NCBI RefSeq assembly: GCF_040096185.1
Contig: NZ_JBBMFF010000223.1
Location: forward strand, 1 to 28,860
DNA length: 28,860 nt
Direction of reading: 5' to 3'
Source: JAZOXB01 sp040096185
GTDB taxonomy: Bacteria > Bacillota > Clostridia > Oscillospirales > Oscillospiraceae
Under the pieces are notes generated by a model. The model saw only the letters and a program-made list of their open reading frames with translations, searched no databases and was not told the origin of the DNA. A program made the position numbers and the translations under genes. Shown piece after piece: positions 15,240 to 23,085 of the stretch. Positions within the stretch are counted from its first letter, which is position 1, and each line of letters starts with the position of its first letter.

Positions 15240-16529
15240 TTAAATTTCCATGTCCTGTCCACGATTGCGGGCAGGGTGTTTGTGTTCATACAGTTCCTTT
15301 CCCCTGGCGAGGATGGCATTGATAAAAGCCCAGACCTTTTCAGATGCAATCTCAATCGCATCCAGGAAAGGCTGGGCTTTTTGTTTCAGCTCCTCATAGT
15401 CTTTGTTCAGTTTTTCAAAACGGTCTTTCCATATCTTTGCGTTTTTATCTGCCTGCTCGAATTTCTGCTTGTATTTCAGCTTCTCAGACTTTTCCGCAAA
15501 GCTGCTGACCGCATAATCCTTTAGCGTGCGGCACTCATCCGCCGTCATGGTAACATTTCCCGTAATGGGATTTTTCTTGCCCATCGACTCAATCTCATGT
15601 GCAGTCATAGCAACAGACTTAGCAGCCTGAGTTTCCTTTTTCAGAGCTTCCAGTTTCTTTTTCTGCTTCTCCGTGGCAGCTTTGGCATCCGCTAAGCTCT
15701 GCTCGGCCTGTGCCACCTGTCCGGTCACAGCTTCCAAACGCTGCTGTTCGGCCTGTACCTTGAACTGTGTCACCGTCAGATGTTCTTCGGTGCTGCCACA
15801 TTCTCCACGCTCTACATCGGTATAACCAGCGTTTCGCATGAAATTGAAAAAGTCATCCTGCAGCACACTGTAGGACGACTTCAAAATCTTTTTCCCTTTT
15901 GCGTTCAACATAGGATTTCCGTTTTCATCAAGAACGGGTTTGGATTCCCACTTCTTACTGCGGCTGACCTGTGTGATCGTTTCCTTTACCGTTCCCCGGA
16001 GGGATTCATCCTTGCATCGCTTCGACCACAGGATTTGTTTCTCCACCACCGGGATATAAACCACATGAAGGTGATAGTGGTACACATCCTCACCCAGAGC
16101 TTCCGACATTGCCCGGTTGCGCTCGTCGGCATGCATTACAGCGGAGAGGATATACTGCTCACCGCCCACAATCTCCACGGCGGCTTTGTAGGCATCGGCA
16201 TAGAACTGTTTGGCATATTCATAGCCGCCGTGGTTGTGGAAGTAGGCAGAGTTTACATCAAACAGCAGCTCCCCATATTTCACCGCATCGGCTTTCAGAC
16301 CACGGGTGGAGATAACACCATCTGCAATCATCTGATCGAACATGGCGGCATAGCTGTCGGTAGGTTTCTTGAAGTGGACATTGCGGTGGGTCTGGGTGGT
16401 ATCAATATCTTGATTGGAGTAGCTGTCTTTTTCTCGCTCGTTATGCTCCTGAACTTTCGCCACATCGTCGAGGGTGGGCAAGTCCTGGTTACGGGCAAAG
16501 GTACGGTCAATTCCATCGTTTCTTGCCAT
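15240..16529 (-). CDS. MobV (Pre/Mob-type) plasmid recombination relaxase
   Basis: A 429-residue relaxase of the MobV family, which nicks the element's origin of transfer and leads the strand into the conjugation pore supplied by a helper element. Motif III is clear: VMHADER at about residues 131-137 and HYHLHVVYIP at about 151-160, giving the metal-binding His cluster and the acidic residues. An N-terminal THRNVHF segment also fits. The C-terminal third has a long coiled coil (from about residue 280 to 325) and a second helical part. The start MARNDGID at 16529 has GAAAGGAAA before it; the open frame continues upstream through the oriT-like repeat and is not coding. The gene ends 18 bases before the TnpW-like start. 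Confidence 0.92.
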   Translation of the reverse strand: MARNDGIDRTFARNQDLPTLDDVAKVQEHNEREKDSYSNQDIDTTQTHRNVHFKKPTDSYAAMFDQMIADGVISTRGLKADAVKYGELLFDVNSAYFHNHGGYEYAKQFYADAYKAAVEIVGGEQYILSAVMHADERNRAMSEALGEDVYHYHLHVVYIPVVEKQILWSKRCKDESLRGTVKETITQVSRSKKWESKPVLDENGNPMLNAKGKKILKSSYSVLQDDFFNFMRNAGYTDVERGECGSTEEHLTVTQFKVQAEQQRLEAVTGQVAQAEQSLADAKAATEKQKKKLEALKKETQAAKSVAMTAHEIESMGKKNPITGNVTMTADECRTLKDYAVSSFAEKSEKLKYKQKFEQADKNAKIWKDRFEKLNKDYEELKQKAQPFLDAIEIASEKVWAFINAILARGKELYEHKHPARNRGQDMEI

Positions 16530-16875
16530 AGGTTTTTTCCTTTCTTTCGAGAGTAGCAGACGGGCGGGGCTGCGGGGATGCACTTCTGCGGAAGTGTAAT
16601 AACCCACTATAACACTTTCATCCATTCTGGCTGCAAAGTGCCGTGGGCTCTCCGAGGGCTCTCCCGAGGGGGAGTGCGGTCACTGCGGTGACCTCTGCTG
16701 ACCAAGGCAAAATGTCTGCGCCTTTTACCTTGGTCAGCCCGTCTGCATGAAGCTGTTCTGCGGAACATTTCTTGCAGACGATGGCAGCGAAAACCGTATC
16801 TTTCACTGCCTGTCCATGGGCAGCACTGCGGTGCGCCTATGGGGACGGGAGATGCGGAGGGCTGTTGCCGGGGTA
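16530..16875 (-). other. Gene-free region holding oriT and strong inverted repeats
   Basis: This 346-base gap contains the oriT-like site, GGTCAC/GTGACC near 16678-16693, and a perfect 11-base inverted repeat, GCTGACCAAGG at 16697-16707 and CCTTGGTCAGC at 16738-16748, with a 30-base loop. A short minus-strand frame (16618-16806) has a GTG start with a weak ribosome-binding site and one CKKC; I do not regard it as proven. Confidence 0.55.
16581..16615 (-). other. Candidate oriT of the mobilisable element
   Basis: An inverted repeat CACTTC-TGCG-GAAGTG lies at 16581-16596. On the minus strand it is preceded by TATAGTGGGTTATTACACTTC, close to the MobV nick region of pMV158 (TAGTGTG/TTA). It lies 52-86 bases upstream of the relaxase start, the usual place for an oriT. 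I would place the nick around 16603-16605, between GGG and TTA on the minus strand; this is inference from the pMV158 pattern. Confidence 0.65.
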
Positions 16876-17091
16876 TCACTTCTCCCGTCTTTTCTGCCAT
16901 ACGATGTCGTAACCAAGCACAGCGGCAAGCTCCAATACTTCCTTGTATCGTATACTTTCCCGCTGTAATTTTGCGGACAGGTTGGAAACGCTGTCGCTCC
17001 ATCCGTACTCGTCCGAGAGCAGGTCAACAACTTCCTGCATGGTCATCCCGGCACGGATGATCTGTGCCTTTATTTCGTTGCGTATATTCAT
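16876..17091 (-). CDS. DUF6471-like HTH protein
   Basis: A 71-residue protein starting MNIRNEIKAQIIRAGMTM. It has a helix-turn-helix-like pattern, MTMQEVVDLLSDEYGWSDSVSNLSAKLQRESIRYKEVLELAAVLGYDIVWQKRR, that recurs in Firmicutes mobile elements under the name DUF6471 (name from memory). It is likely a small DNA-binding regulator of transfer genes. I chose the ATG at 17091 because GGAGGAT is correctly spaced before it; an ATG at 17109 would overlap that site. It is co-directional with the primase genes upstream and the Mob gene downstream, with the oriT region in between. Confidence 0.75.
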   Translation of the reverse strand: MNIRNEIKAQIIRAGMTMQEVVDLLSDEYGWSDSVSNLSAKLQRESIRYKEVLELAAVLGYDIVWQKRREK

Positions 17092-17491
17092 ATTGATAAA
17101 ATCCTCCATAATTCAGTTCATGTGTCGGTGCAACCTCTGCGCTCCAAGGTGGAGTGGATGCACCGAACAGTGAAAAATCTGCAATCTCCGAAATCCGTTC
17201 AGAATTTCGCTTGTGATGTCCTGTCCATATATGACCATATCCCACTTTGCCGTTTTGTGTGGTTTGGTCTGGAACAGTGAAAACACCCATTGTTCCGTGA
17301 ACAGGGTACACGGTTCAGAGAAGCACGATTTCGTGAAATAGTTTCGTCCTGCGGTCAAAAACTTTGCTGTTTCCATTACCATTGATTTTTAATGCCCGAA
17401 AACAGGTCAGCTTTGAAAGCTGCTGTTTCCTATAACGGAAGAAAACAGGGGTAAATGCTGCGTACATACGTACAGAGCATGACTGGCAAAA
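17092..17491 (-). other. Gene-free leader with repeats, between primase/helicase and DUF6471-like genes
   Basis: No convincing gene is seen in 400 bases. The 12-base word GAACAGTGAAAA occurs twice, at 17165-17176 and 17272-17283. A hairpin with AAAGCTG/CAGCTTT arms lies near 17411-17427. At the end, GACTGGC and GCCAGTC form a hairpin across the stop codon of the primase/helicase gene. Confidence 0.45.
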
Positions 17492-17527
17492 TCAATCCCG
17501 CCAGTCCTCCGGTACGTACGTACACGG
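17461..17527. repeat. Palindromic GTAC repeats around a stop-codon hairpin
   Basis: GTACATACGTAC starts near 17463 and the self-complementary GTACGTACGTAC ends near 17524. Between them GACTGGC and GCCAGTC form an inverted repeat spanning the stop codon of the primase/helicase gene. The nested arrangement could be a terminator-like hairpin or a protein-binding site. Confidence 0.5.
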
Positions 17528-18865
17528 CGAAACATCGTAAAATCCATTTATATGAGGTCTTGCCACAGCTTCCACGCCCATAAAGCCCCACACCCGCCGT
17601 CCGGCAGAGTTGGTGATGTTGTTGCAATGCTCCAGATTGAATCTCCCGGCATTGGCAATCATGGCATCGCTGAAGCTACGGGCTTTCAGCGGTGCAAGGG
17701 AGTTTTCCTCACACCACATCCGGTAGATTTCATAGAAATCCTTAGAGCTGATGGAAGCATCCGCTTTCAATCGGATGTATCCCTCCGACTCCATGAAATC
17801 AAAGATATTGTTGTTGTCACGCTTGACCGCTTCCCGGTTTTTCCGGATACGGTCACTCTCCGTAAACTTAAAGTTGTTGGCAACAAGCCGCTGTAAGCCT
17901 TCAAATGCCCACAGGAAGATACCCTCGGCTTCAGCTTTCATCTTCTCTGCAAGGTCAGGATCATCGGCTCTGTCCATGGGCTTTTCTTTGGTGGTCAGCA
18001 CAAGCTGTCTGCGGTAAAAACCATCGCTGCGATCATATAGGGCTTGCAGATCACCATTGCTGAATGCCAGCAACCGGGCAAACATCCAGCCCTGATAACT
18101 CTGCTTGCCCTTGCGTTCCAAGTCCATTTTGCCCTGTGCAGTCACGATGGATTTTACATAGTTGGTCTGACGCAGAGCTTCCATCCGCATATCATCATCC
18201 ACGCACAGCAGGATGTGTTCCAGATCGGCACGGGCAAAACGGTTTTCAGAAATCTTCCCGATGCTGCCGTCTTTCATATTCGTGCCGAAGATGGTGGACA
18301 GCACCGCACCGATTTGAGATTTACCCTCGCCACCGTTGCCTTTAATCACCATCATGCGCTGCCCCTTGTTGGAGGGAATCAGGCAATAGCCGATAAACTC
18401 CTGCAAAGTTGGAATGTCCTCGGCGTAAAGCAACCCATCCAGAAAGTTCAGCCAGATCACCGGTGCAGGAGCATCGGGATTATAGCCGACAGGCAGACGG
18501 CTTCGCACGATAGCCGGTCTGCCTTCGGTGAAAGTGCCGTTCAAGAGCAGCGTACCGTTGGCAACATGGATGCGATCCTGCTCCGGAGGGAAGTCAGACA
18601 CCTGCGCTTCCAGTTTCAGCACTTCCAGAATGTTGGTGATCTTCCGTGGGATGTTGTTCACGGCACAAAATTTCAGCTTGTCGTAAATCTCCCCACGCAG
18701 AGGAAGGTCATCCGTCACTCGACCATCGGGCGTGAAAAAAGCTCCGTTTGCGAAGATGATTCTGCGCTCATGCAGAAATTCTTCACAAAACAGAGCTTCG
18801 TTGATGTTCTGCCCGTCAAACAAGACAGGAAAATTCATATTAGGCGTTTTCCGGTTCTTCGCCAC
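17492..18865 (-). CDS. Phage/plasmid primase-helicase (D5N/P4-type SF3 ATPase)
   Basis: A 457-residue superfamily 3 helicase of the kind found at the C-terminal half of phage/plasmid primases. The Walker A motif is GNGGEGKSQ at about residues 176-184 and a Walker B-like CVDDD is at 221-225. A D5N-like domain (residues about 30-130) precedes it and a helical winged part follows. The start is GTG at 18865 with AAGGAGGTG 8 bases before it; the longer frame overlaps the upstream gene too much. It would unwind DNA for replication of the circular element after excision or transfer. It overlaps the CHC2 primase gene by 26 bases, so primase and helicase are expressed together. Confidence 0.88.
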   Translation of the reverse strand: MAKNRKTPNMNFPVLFDGQNINEALFCEEFLHERRIIFANGAFFTPDGRVTDDLPLRGEIYDKLKFCAVNNIPRKITNILEVLKLEAQVSDFPPEQDRIHVANGTLLLNGTFTEGRPAIVRSRLPVGYNPDAPAPVIWLNFLDGLLYAEDIPTLQEFIGYCLIPSNKGQRMMVIKGNGGEGKSQIGAVLSTIFGTNMKDGSIGKISENRFARADLEHILLCVDDDMRMEALRQTNYVKSIVTAQGKMDLERKGKQSYQGWMFARLLAFSNGDLQALYDRSDGFYRRQLVLTTKEKPMDRADDPDLAEKMKAEAEGIFLWAFEGLQRLVANNFKFTESDRIRKNREAVKRDNNNIFDFMESEGYIRLKADASISSKDFYEIYRMWCEENSLAPLKARSFSDAMIANAGRFNLEHCNNITNSAGRRVWGFMGVEAVARPHINGFYDVSPCTYVPEDWRD

Positions 18866-19460
18866 GGTGCGCCACCTCCTTTTTCTTTCGTGCGGTATAC
18901 TCTTGCAGAAAAGCAATTTTGTCGTCCTGCATCAGCTTGTCCACCAATGCCACCCGTTCTTCCAGATCACCCACCGTCAGCACATCTGCCATATATTCGA
19001 TATAGCAGTGCATCTGGCAGGCTTCCACAAAACGGTCATCCAGAGCATCTTCCGGTGTCTTGGGTGCGTATCGTATTTTCCAATCTTCCAGCAGATGCAG
19101 ATAATCCGTCAGCACCCGGAAACACAGCATTTCATTCTCCCGGAACTGACGGATATAGGGACGCTTTGGCTTGACCATAGCTGCGGCAGTGGGCGGTTTC
19201 GGGTCAAGCCCGAAGTCCGCAGCCAGCTTTTGCGCTGCTTCATAACTGCTCAGATCGAACAGTCTTGCCATAAGGTCGATTACATCCCCCTTGGCTCCGC
19301 AGCCGAAGCAGAAGAAATAATCCTCGTTCAGCTTCAAGCTCGGATGCCTGTCGTTGTGGAACGGGCAGCAAGCCATACCATTGCGGTTGACATTCAGCCC
19401 GTAGTGTTTTGCGGCTTGCTTTACGCTGATTGCCGCCTTGATGATTTCATAGATTGTCAT
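18840..19460 (-). CDS. CHC2-type zinc-finger DNA primase-like protein
   Basis: A 206-residue protein. Near the N-terminus is a CHCC zinc ribbon as in the DnaG zinc-binding domain: CPFH at residues 32-35 with PSLKL after it, and CFGCGAKGD with Cys51 and Cys54. There is no TOPRIM catalytic core, so it is an incomplete primase that may recognise DNA for the helicase beside it. The rest is helical. The ATG at 19460 follows GGAGG at the proper distance; the longer frame upstream has a poor start. It is the first gene of the minus-strand replication and mobilisation block, so a promoter should lie between it and the divergent gene at 19683. Confidence 0.85.
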   Translation of the reverse strand: MTIYEIIKAAISVKQAAKHYGLNVNRNGMACCPFHNDRHPSLKLNEDYFFCFGCGAKGDVIDLMARLFDLSSYEAAQKLAADFGLDPKPPTAAAMVKPKRPYIRQFRENEMLCFRVLTDYLHLLEDWKIRYAPKTPEDALDDRFVEACQMHCYIEYMADVLTVGDLEERVALVDKLMQDDKIAFLQEYTARKKKEVAHRGEEPENA

Positions 19461-19552
19461 AGAAAAACCTCCGTTCATAGTATTTAGAAAGCACGAAACA
19501 CCCGCCGTGATTGGCAGGGGTTTGGCTCCTTCTACTATGGTTATGCCGGATT

Positions 19553-19670
19553 TTTCAAAAAACAGGCTAATCGGAGGACAACCCCGTTTCAAAAAACAGG
19601 ACAACTTATGGATAGATGTAGATTTCTTTACATTAGCATGATAGAATTAAGAAAATGAAAAAACAGGACA
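19553..19670. repeat. Three spaced copies of an AAAAAACAGG repeat
   Basis: TTTCAAAAAACAGG occurs exactly at 19553-19566 and 19587-19600; AAAAAACAGGACA occurs at 19591-19603 and 19658-19670. Spacing between starts of the shared AAAAAACAGG is 34 and then 67 bases, close to a fixed period. The copies lie in the 222-base divergent gap between the CHC2 gene and the DUF6076 gene, so they may be operators or iterons. Confidence 0.6.
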
Positions 19671-19682
19671 GGAGGGGCAAGC

Positions 19683-20786
19683 ATGAACCAAGAACTGATG
19701 ACATTGGATTTTTGGCAGGATACGGTCATATATGAGGGAAAAACACTTCCTGTCGGCGCTCTTGCCTGTGATGCGCTGAATGTCCCTGCGGATACCATCG
19801 CAAAGATGAACGAGCAATGCGAGAAAATCAATCTGCTGCTTGGAATATTAAACGCCGGACAGGATGCTTCTGCACTCTGTCCTATTGCAACGGAAGCTGC
19901 TCTGACGATGCTTGATATTCTCAGTCAAACACCGCCGTTCTCCTATATGAATATCTCAAAGCACAGAGAACGGATTGAAAAAGTCTTTACTGTGGACAAT
20001 GCGCTGAAATATGTGGAGTTTGCCATAAAAGCCGCAACCAATTCTTTGCAATTTGAAGAAATCCAGAACTTTGCCGATGCGATGATGCTCCAACGCTATA
20101 CCGCAGTTTTCGGGCATCTGGCATACTCCCTTGGGGAATACCAAACGGCCATGCTTGATTTTGCAGAAAAATCAGACGGCAATGAAGCAGAACGCACCGC
20201 AGAGGGTTTTGCAAAAATGTTCGGCGACTATTTTCCGCCGGAGTTCTCTATCACGGAGGGCAATGCCTGGATGTCTACTTTGAATAATTCCGTTCAGTAT
20301 ATATCCGTCATCCGTCCCGGCGAAAAAGTTGCGAAGCTGGTCAAGCGGATGCACTATGTATCCTTTGTGGGGATGTTCCGGTCTGATCTCTTTGAGGGCC
20401 TGTGTGTTGGCCATGCACCGAAAAAATGCAAAATCTGCGGCAAATGGTTTCTGACCACCAATGCAAGGCACACCAAATACTGCGGCGGCTACGCTCCGGG
20501 GGACAAGCTGCACCGCACCTGCCGGCAGATCGGTAACCTGAAAGGCAGAGAACAGCGGGAACTTGCGGACGATCATCCGCTGAAACAGATTTATGAGAAG
20601 CGACTGAATACCATAAACCGCTATGTGAAGCGTGGCGCTCTGGACGCTGATCTTGCAGAGGTTATGAAAAAACTGGCGAAAGATAAGATGCTTCGGGCGC
20701 TGGGCAATGTCGCTTACGCCAAGGGTGATTATGAAAAAGAAATGGGACAGGCTGCGTTGAAGAAAGAAGCAATAAAAAGAATTTGA
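19683..20786 (+). CDS. DUF6076-like protein with zinc-binding motif
   Basis: A 367-residue protein that I associate from memory with DUF6076 proteins of Firmicutes mobile elements. The N-terminal 240 residues show no known domain. At about residue 250 is CKICGKWFLTTNARHTKYCGGY, a Cys-rich zinc-binding motif, followed by a basic C-terminal helical part (RQIGNLKGREQREL, EKRLNTINRYVKRG). The motif suggests nucleic-acid binding. The ATG has AGGAGGGGC immediately before it, a strong ribosome-binding site. It starts the plus-strand accessory block of the element and lies downstream of the repeat array at 19553-19670, the likely control site. Function unknown. Confidence 0.75.
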   Translation: MNQELMTLDFWQDTVIYEGKTLPVGALACDALNVPADTIAKMNEQCEKINLLLGILNAGQDASALCPIATEAALTMLDILSQTPPFSYMNISKHRERIEKVFTVDNALKYVEFAIKAATNSLQFEEIQNFADAMMLQRYTAVFGHLAYSLGEYQTAMLDFAEKSDGNEAERTAEGFAKMFGDYFPPEFSITEGNAWMSTLNNSVQYISVIRPGEKVAKLVKRMHYVSFVGMFRSDLFEGLCVGHAPKKCKICGKWFLTTNARHTKYCGGYAPGDKLHRTCRQIGNLKGREQRELADDHPLKQIYEKRLNTINRYVKRGALDADLAEVMKKLAKDKMLRALGNVAYAKGDYEKEMGQAALKKEAIKRI

Positions 20787-20811
20787 ATTTAGCTAAGAGG
20801 TGAGCAACGTT

Positions 20812-21756
20812 ATGTTAGAAGTAGTATTTAGCGACAGTGCCGCAGGGACTATGGCGGTTGCGATTGGACATAAGGGTTTTTTAGGCGGAGCAACCAGTGT
20901 AATTATCTCTGATGGGACAGTTTCAAAAGAAGAAATAGAAAAGTTCCAGCATCAAGCAGAAGAACGGGAGCGTTCTGGTTGGGAGAATGCTATACCGTTG
21001 GAAGGAAATCGTAAGGACATAGTTAATCTTCCGCTGGCATTGTCTGTGGGCAACATCTCCGAAGCAGGAATTTGTTTGGAGCGTGAGTCGGCATTATCTT
21101 TGCTACTAAGCATACTGCCCGATATGGCATCTGAAATCGTAACTGAACTTCTCAATACATCCCGAAAGAACTATGCTACACTACTGGAAAAAGCACAAAA
21201 CGGAGAGCCGATTCGTGTTTGGGTCGGACGAGACCCAGATGATGTGTGCGGATTGTATTGGCTTCTGGAACAACTACGACCAATCGGCTTTGAAAAATTG
21301 GATATTACCATTGTGGAGCTTCCAATGTGGGAAACAAGACCAGATGGATGCATTGTCCAGTATAACGGTTGGGGAGAAGTTGAACCTTATCACTTGGGAC
21401 GGATGGCATCTCTTGGGAAGAAGTTGCCAACAAATTACCTTCGTAGTTTGGCTAACCGCTGGAGAGAACTCCAACAGGAAAATTCTCCTCTTCGTGCTGT
21501 TATAAACGGCAAACTGGTCAGCGTATCAGAAACTCTGTATGATACATTTATTCTTCGAGAATTGGATACACTGGACGACGAGTTTAGGGAAAGCGTGCTT
21601 GTTGGACAGGTTCTTGGAAAGAATCAATTAGGGATCGGTGATGGGTGGATTGCTTTGCGTGTGGAACAATTTATCAAAGAGGGACTTCTGCTCCCAATCA
21701 CAACTCCTGCACCAAATGCACCTATTTATCACCGTATGTTAAAGAAAATAAAGTAA
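20812..21756 (+). CDS. DUF1835 and DUF3658 domain protein
   Basis: A 314-residue protein starting MLEVVFSDSAAGTMAVAIG, the opening of DUF1835 proteins, with the DUF3658-type C-terminal half (roughly residues 205-300, LRAVINGKLVSVSETLYDTFILREL). Both domains are of unknown function; a role in signalling or stress has been suggested by context in other bacteria, but nothing here tests that. I prefer the ATG at 20812 over a GTG at 20800, which sits on the AGAGGTGA that would serve it. The sequence is more AT-rich than its neighbours, which suggests a later insertion. No membrane segment is seen. Confidence 0.75.
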   Translation: MLEVVFSDSAAGTMAVAIGHKGFLGGATSVIISDGTVSKEEIEKFQHQAEERERSGWENAIPLEGNRKDIVNLPLALSVGNISEAGICLERESALSLLLSILPDMASEIVTELLNTSRKNYATLLEKAQNGEPIRVWVGRDPDDVCGLYWLLEQLRPIGFEKLDITIVELPMWETRPDGCIVQYNGWGEVEPYHLGRMASLGKKLPTNYLRSLANRWRELQQENSPLRAVINGKLVSVSETLYDTFILRELDTLDDEFRESVLVGQVLGKNQLGIGDGWIALRVEQFIKEGLLLPITTPAPNAPIYHRMLKKIK

Positions 21757-21820
21757 TAAATAACCCATTAGTTGATCACGGGATATTTATGAGTATTACT
21801 AAACTGGAAGGAGGTGCGCT

Positions 21821-23008
21821 ATGCTGAATGATTTTTCATGGAATATGACCGGATACATACCGAAACACGCTGTCAATCCATCCGATGATGGCATCCCACC
21901 CTATGTGGCAGAGCGCATCTTCCAACTGGAACCGGAACCGCCAGCGGTGGACAGTCTGAATGAATATATCCTGTCTGCTTTGCGGGAAAAGAATTTGCTA
22001 TATTTTTCGTTCTTTCTGCACCACTACGAAACGCAGCTCAACAAGCGCATCAAAGGCTTTCTCAGTGTGGACGGCGGCAATCTGTACGACACAGACCGAT
22101 TTATCGATATAAAGATCTCCTGCCGGGAGCAAATGCTCCAAAAGCTGATGGACTATGATCCTGCCAAGGGTGCGGAGTATGCTACATACATCTATCCGTT
22201 CATCTGGGATTCTATGCTCCGTTTCCGCATGGGCGAAGAAAAATGGTCGGTATCCTCTCTGACCAATTACAAAATGGTGCGATCAATGGCGTGGCTGTAC
22301 CATAACACCAAAGATGCGGTCAACCAGTTTTCCAAGAAGTATAACTGCGACCTTGCTCTTGCGGAAGAATATCTGAAAGTTGTCCGTGGAATCCGCAACC
22401 AGCAGCCGTTCTATATAACGGACGAGGACGGCGAGGAAACAGGCGAGGATATAGCCCTTGACGATAGCTGGAACTATACCGACATCCTCTGGAACGGCAT
22501 ACAAGCAGAAAAGGTACAGCGGGCATTTGAGAAGCTGAATTACCGGGAACAGACCTTGCTCGAAAAACGGTTAGCAATCTGTATGACCTGCGGGCGAGTT
22601 GGCTCATGGAAGAACCGCCCCACTTTTGAAGAATTGGCGATTATGTTTGAGGGCAGCACAGCCAGCGGTGCAGAGCGAGCCTACCGGAAAGCGGTGGACA
22701 AACTGACAGAACTGCTGGTTGCCGAAGGTGCGCTCCATGCTGTCCGGCTGAAACAGAAAACCAAAACCAAGCGCAAAAAGAAAATCGCCGCCGCAATCTA
22801 CGAATATCAAGCAGACTGCGACGGCGAATGGGGCGAAATTTCAGTTGATTTTGAGAACGGCACAGCAGAGATTATCCGACTTGCTGATTGGGATACAATT
22901 AAAACGAACTGGTTTGCCAAGGAGGCGATCCGGTATATTTTATCATTGTCGCCTGATGCTCTTACAAAATATATGCTCGTCCCCCTTGAGCCGCCACTTA
23001 TATCTTGA
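21821..23008 (+). CDS. Sigma factor-like protein of the mobile element
   Basis: A 395-residue protein with sigma-70 character. A region-2-like part (DYDPAKGAEYATYIYPFIWDSMLRFRM, about residues 108-135) is followed by KYNCDLALAEEYLKVV and, at about residues 245-305, a region-4-like part: LNYREQTLLEKRLAIC, then PTFEELAIMFEGSTASGAERAYRKAVDKL. This fits element-borne sigma-like proteins found with primase genes in Firmicutes. It begins with AGGAGGTG before the ATG. The C-terminal 80 residues are charged and beta-like. It may drive transcription of element genes. It is separated by 77 bases from the ABC transporter gene downstream, which starts a new unit. Confidence 0.7.
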   Translation: MLNDFSWNMTGYIPKHAVNPSDDGIPPYVAERIFQLEPEPPAVDSLNEYILSALREKNLLYFSFFLHHYETQLNKRIKGFLSVDGGNLYDTDRFIDIKISCREQMLQKLMDYDPAKGAEYATYIYPFIWDSMLRFRMGEEKWSVSSLTNYKMVRSMAWLYHNTKDAVNQFSKKYNCDLALAEEYLKVVRGIRNQQPFYITDEDGEETGEDIALDDSWNYTDILWNGIQAEKVQRAFEKLNYREQTLLEKRLAICMTCGRVGSWKNRPTFEELAIMFEGSTASGAERAYRKAVDKLTELLVAEGALHAVRLKQKTKTKRKKKIAAAIYEYQADCDGEWGEISVDFENGTAEIIRLADWDTIKTNWFAKEAIRYILSLSPDALTKYMLVPLEPPLIS

Positions 23009-23050
23009 ATCCTTACAACCACTGTAAGTGGTATTTGCTGTGTTCCCATG

Positions 23051-23080
23051 CTATCATTTTATTACAAATGATAGGAGGTA
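23051..23080 (+). promoter_or_regulatory. Inverted repeat next to the ribosome-binding site of the ABC transporter gene
   Basis: CTATCATTT at 23051-23059 and AAATGATAG at 23066-23074 form a perfect nine-base inverted repeat with a six-base loop. The right arm ends immediately before AGGAGG, the ribosome-binding site for 23086. It may be the binding site of the response regulator encoded downstream or a translation-modulating hairpin. Confidence 0.55.
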
Positions 23081-23085
23081 TTCAC

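Noticed and set aside
15780..16556. Plus-strand open frame of 258 codons
   Set aside because: Lies opposite the relaxase gene and has no start signal or recognisable motif.
16618..16806. Minus-strand frame of 62 codons with a CKKC pair
   Set aside because: GTG start with only a weak ribosome-binding site, overlaps the oriT-region inverted repeats, and carries no known motif. It may be coding but I cannot support it.
17113..17382. Minus-strand frame of 89 codons upstream of the DUF6471-like gene
   Set aside because: No ribosome-binding site, odd composition and direct repeats within it suggest a non-coding leader.
18044..19174. Plus-strand open frame of 376 codons
   Set aside because: Antisense to the helicase and CHC2 genes, whose Walker and zinc motifs are clear. 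Its composition is unlike a real protein.
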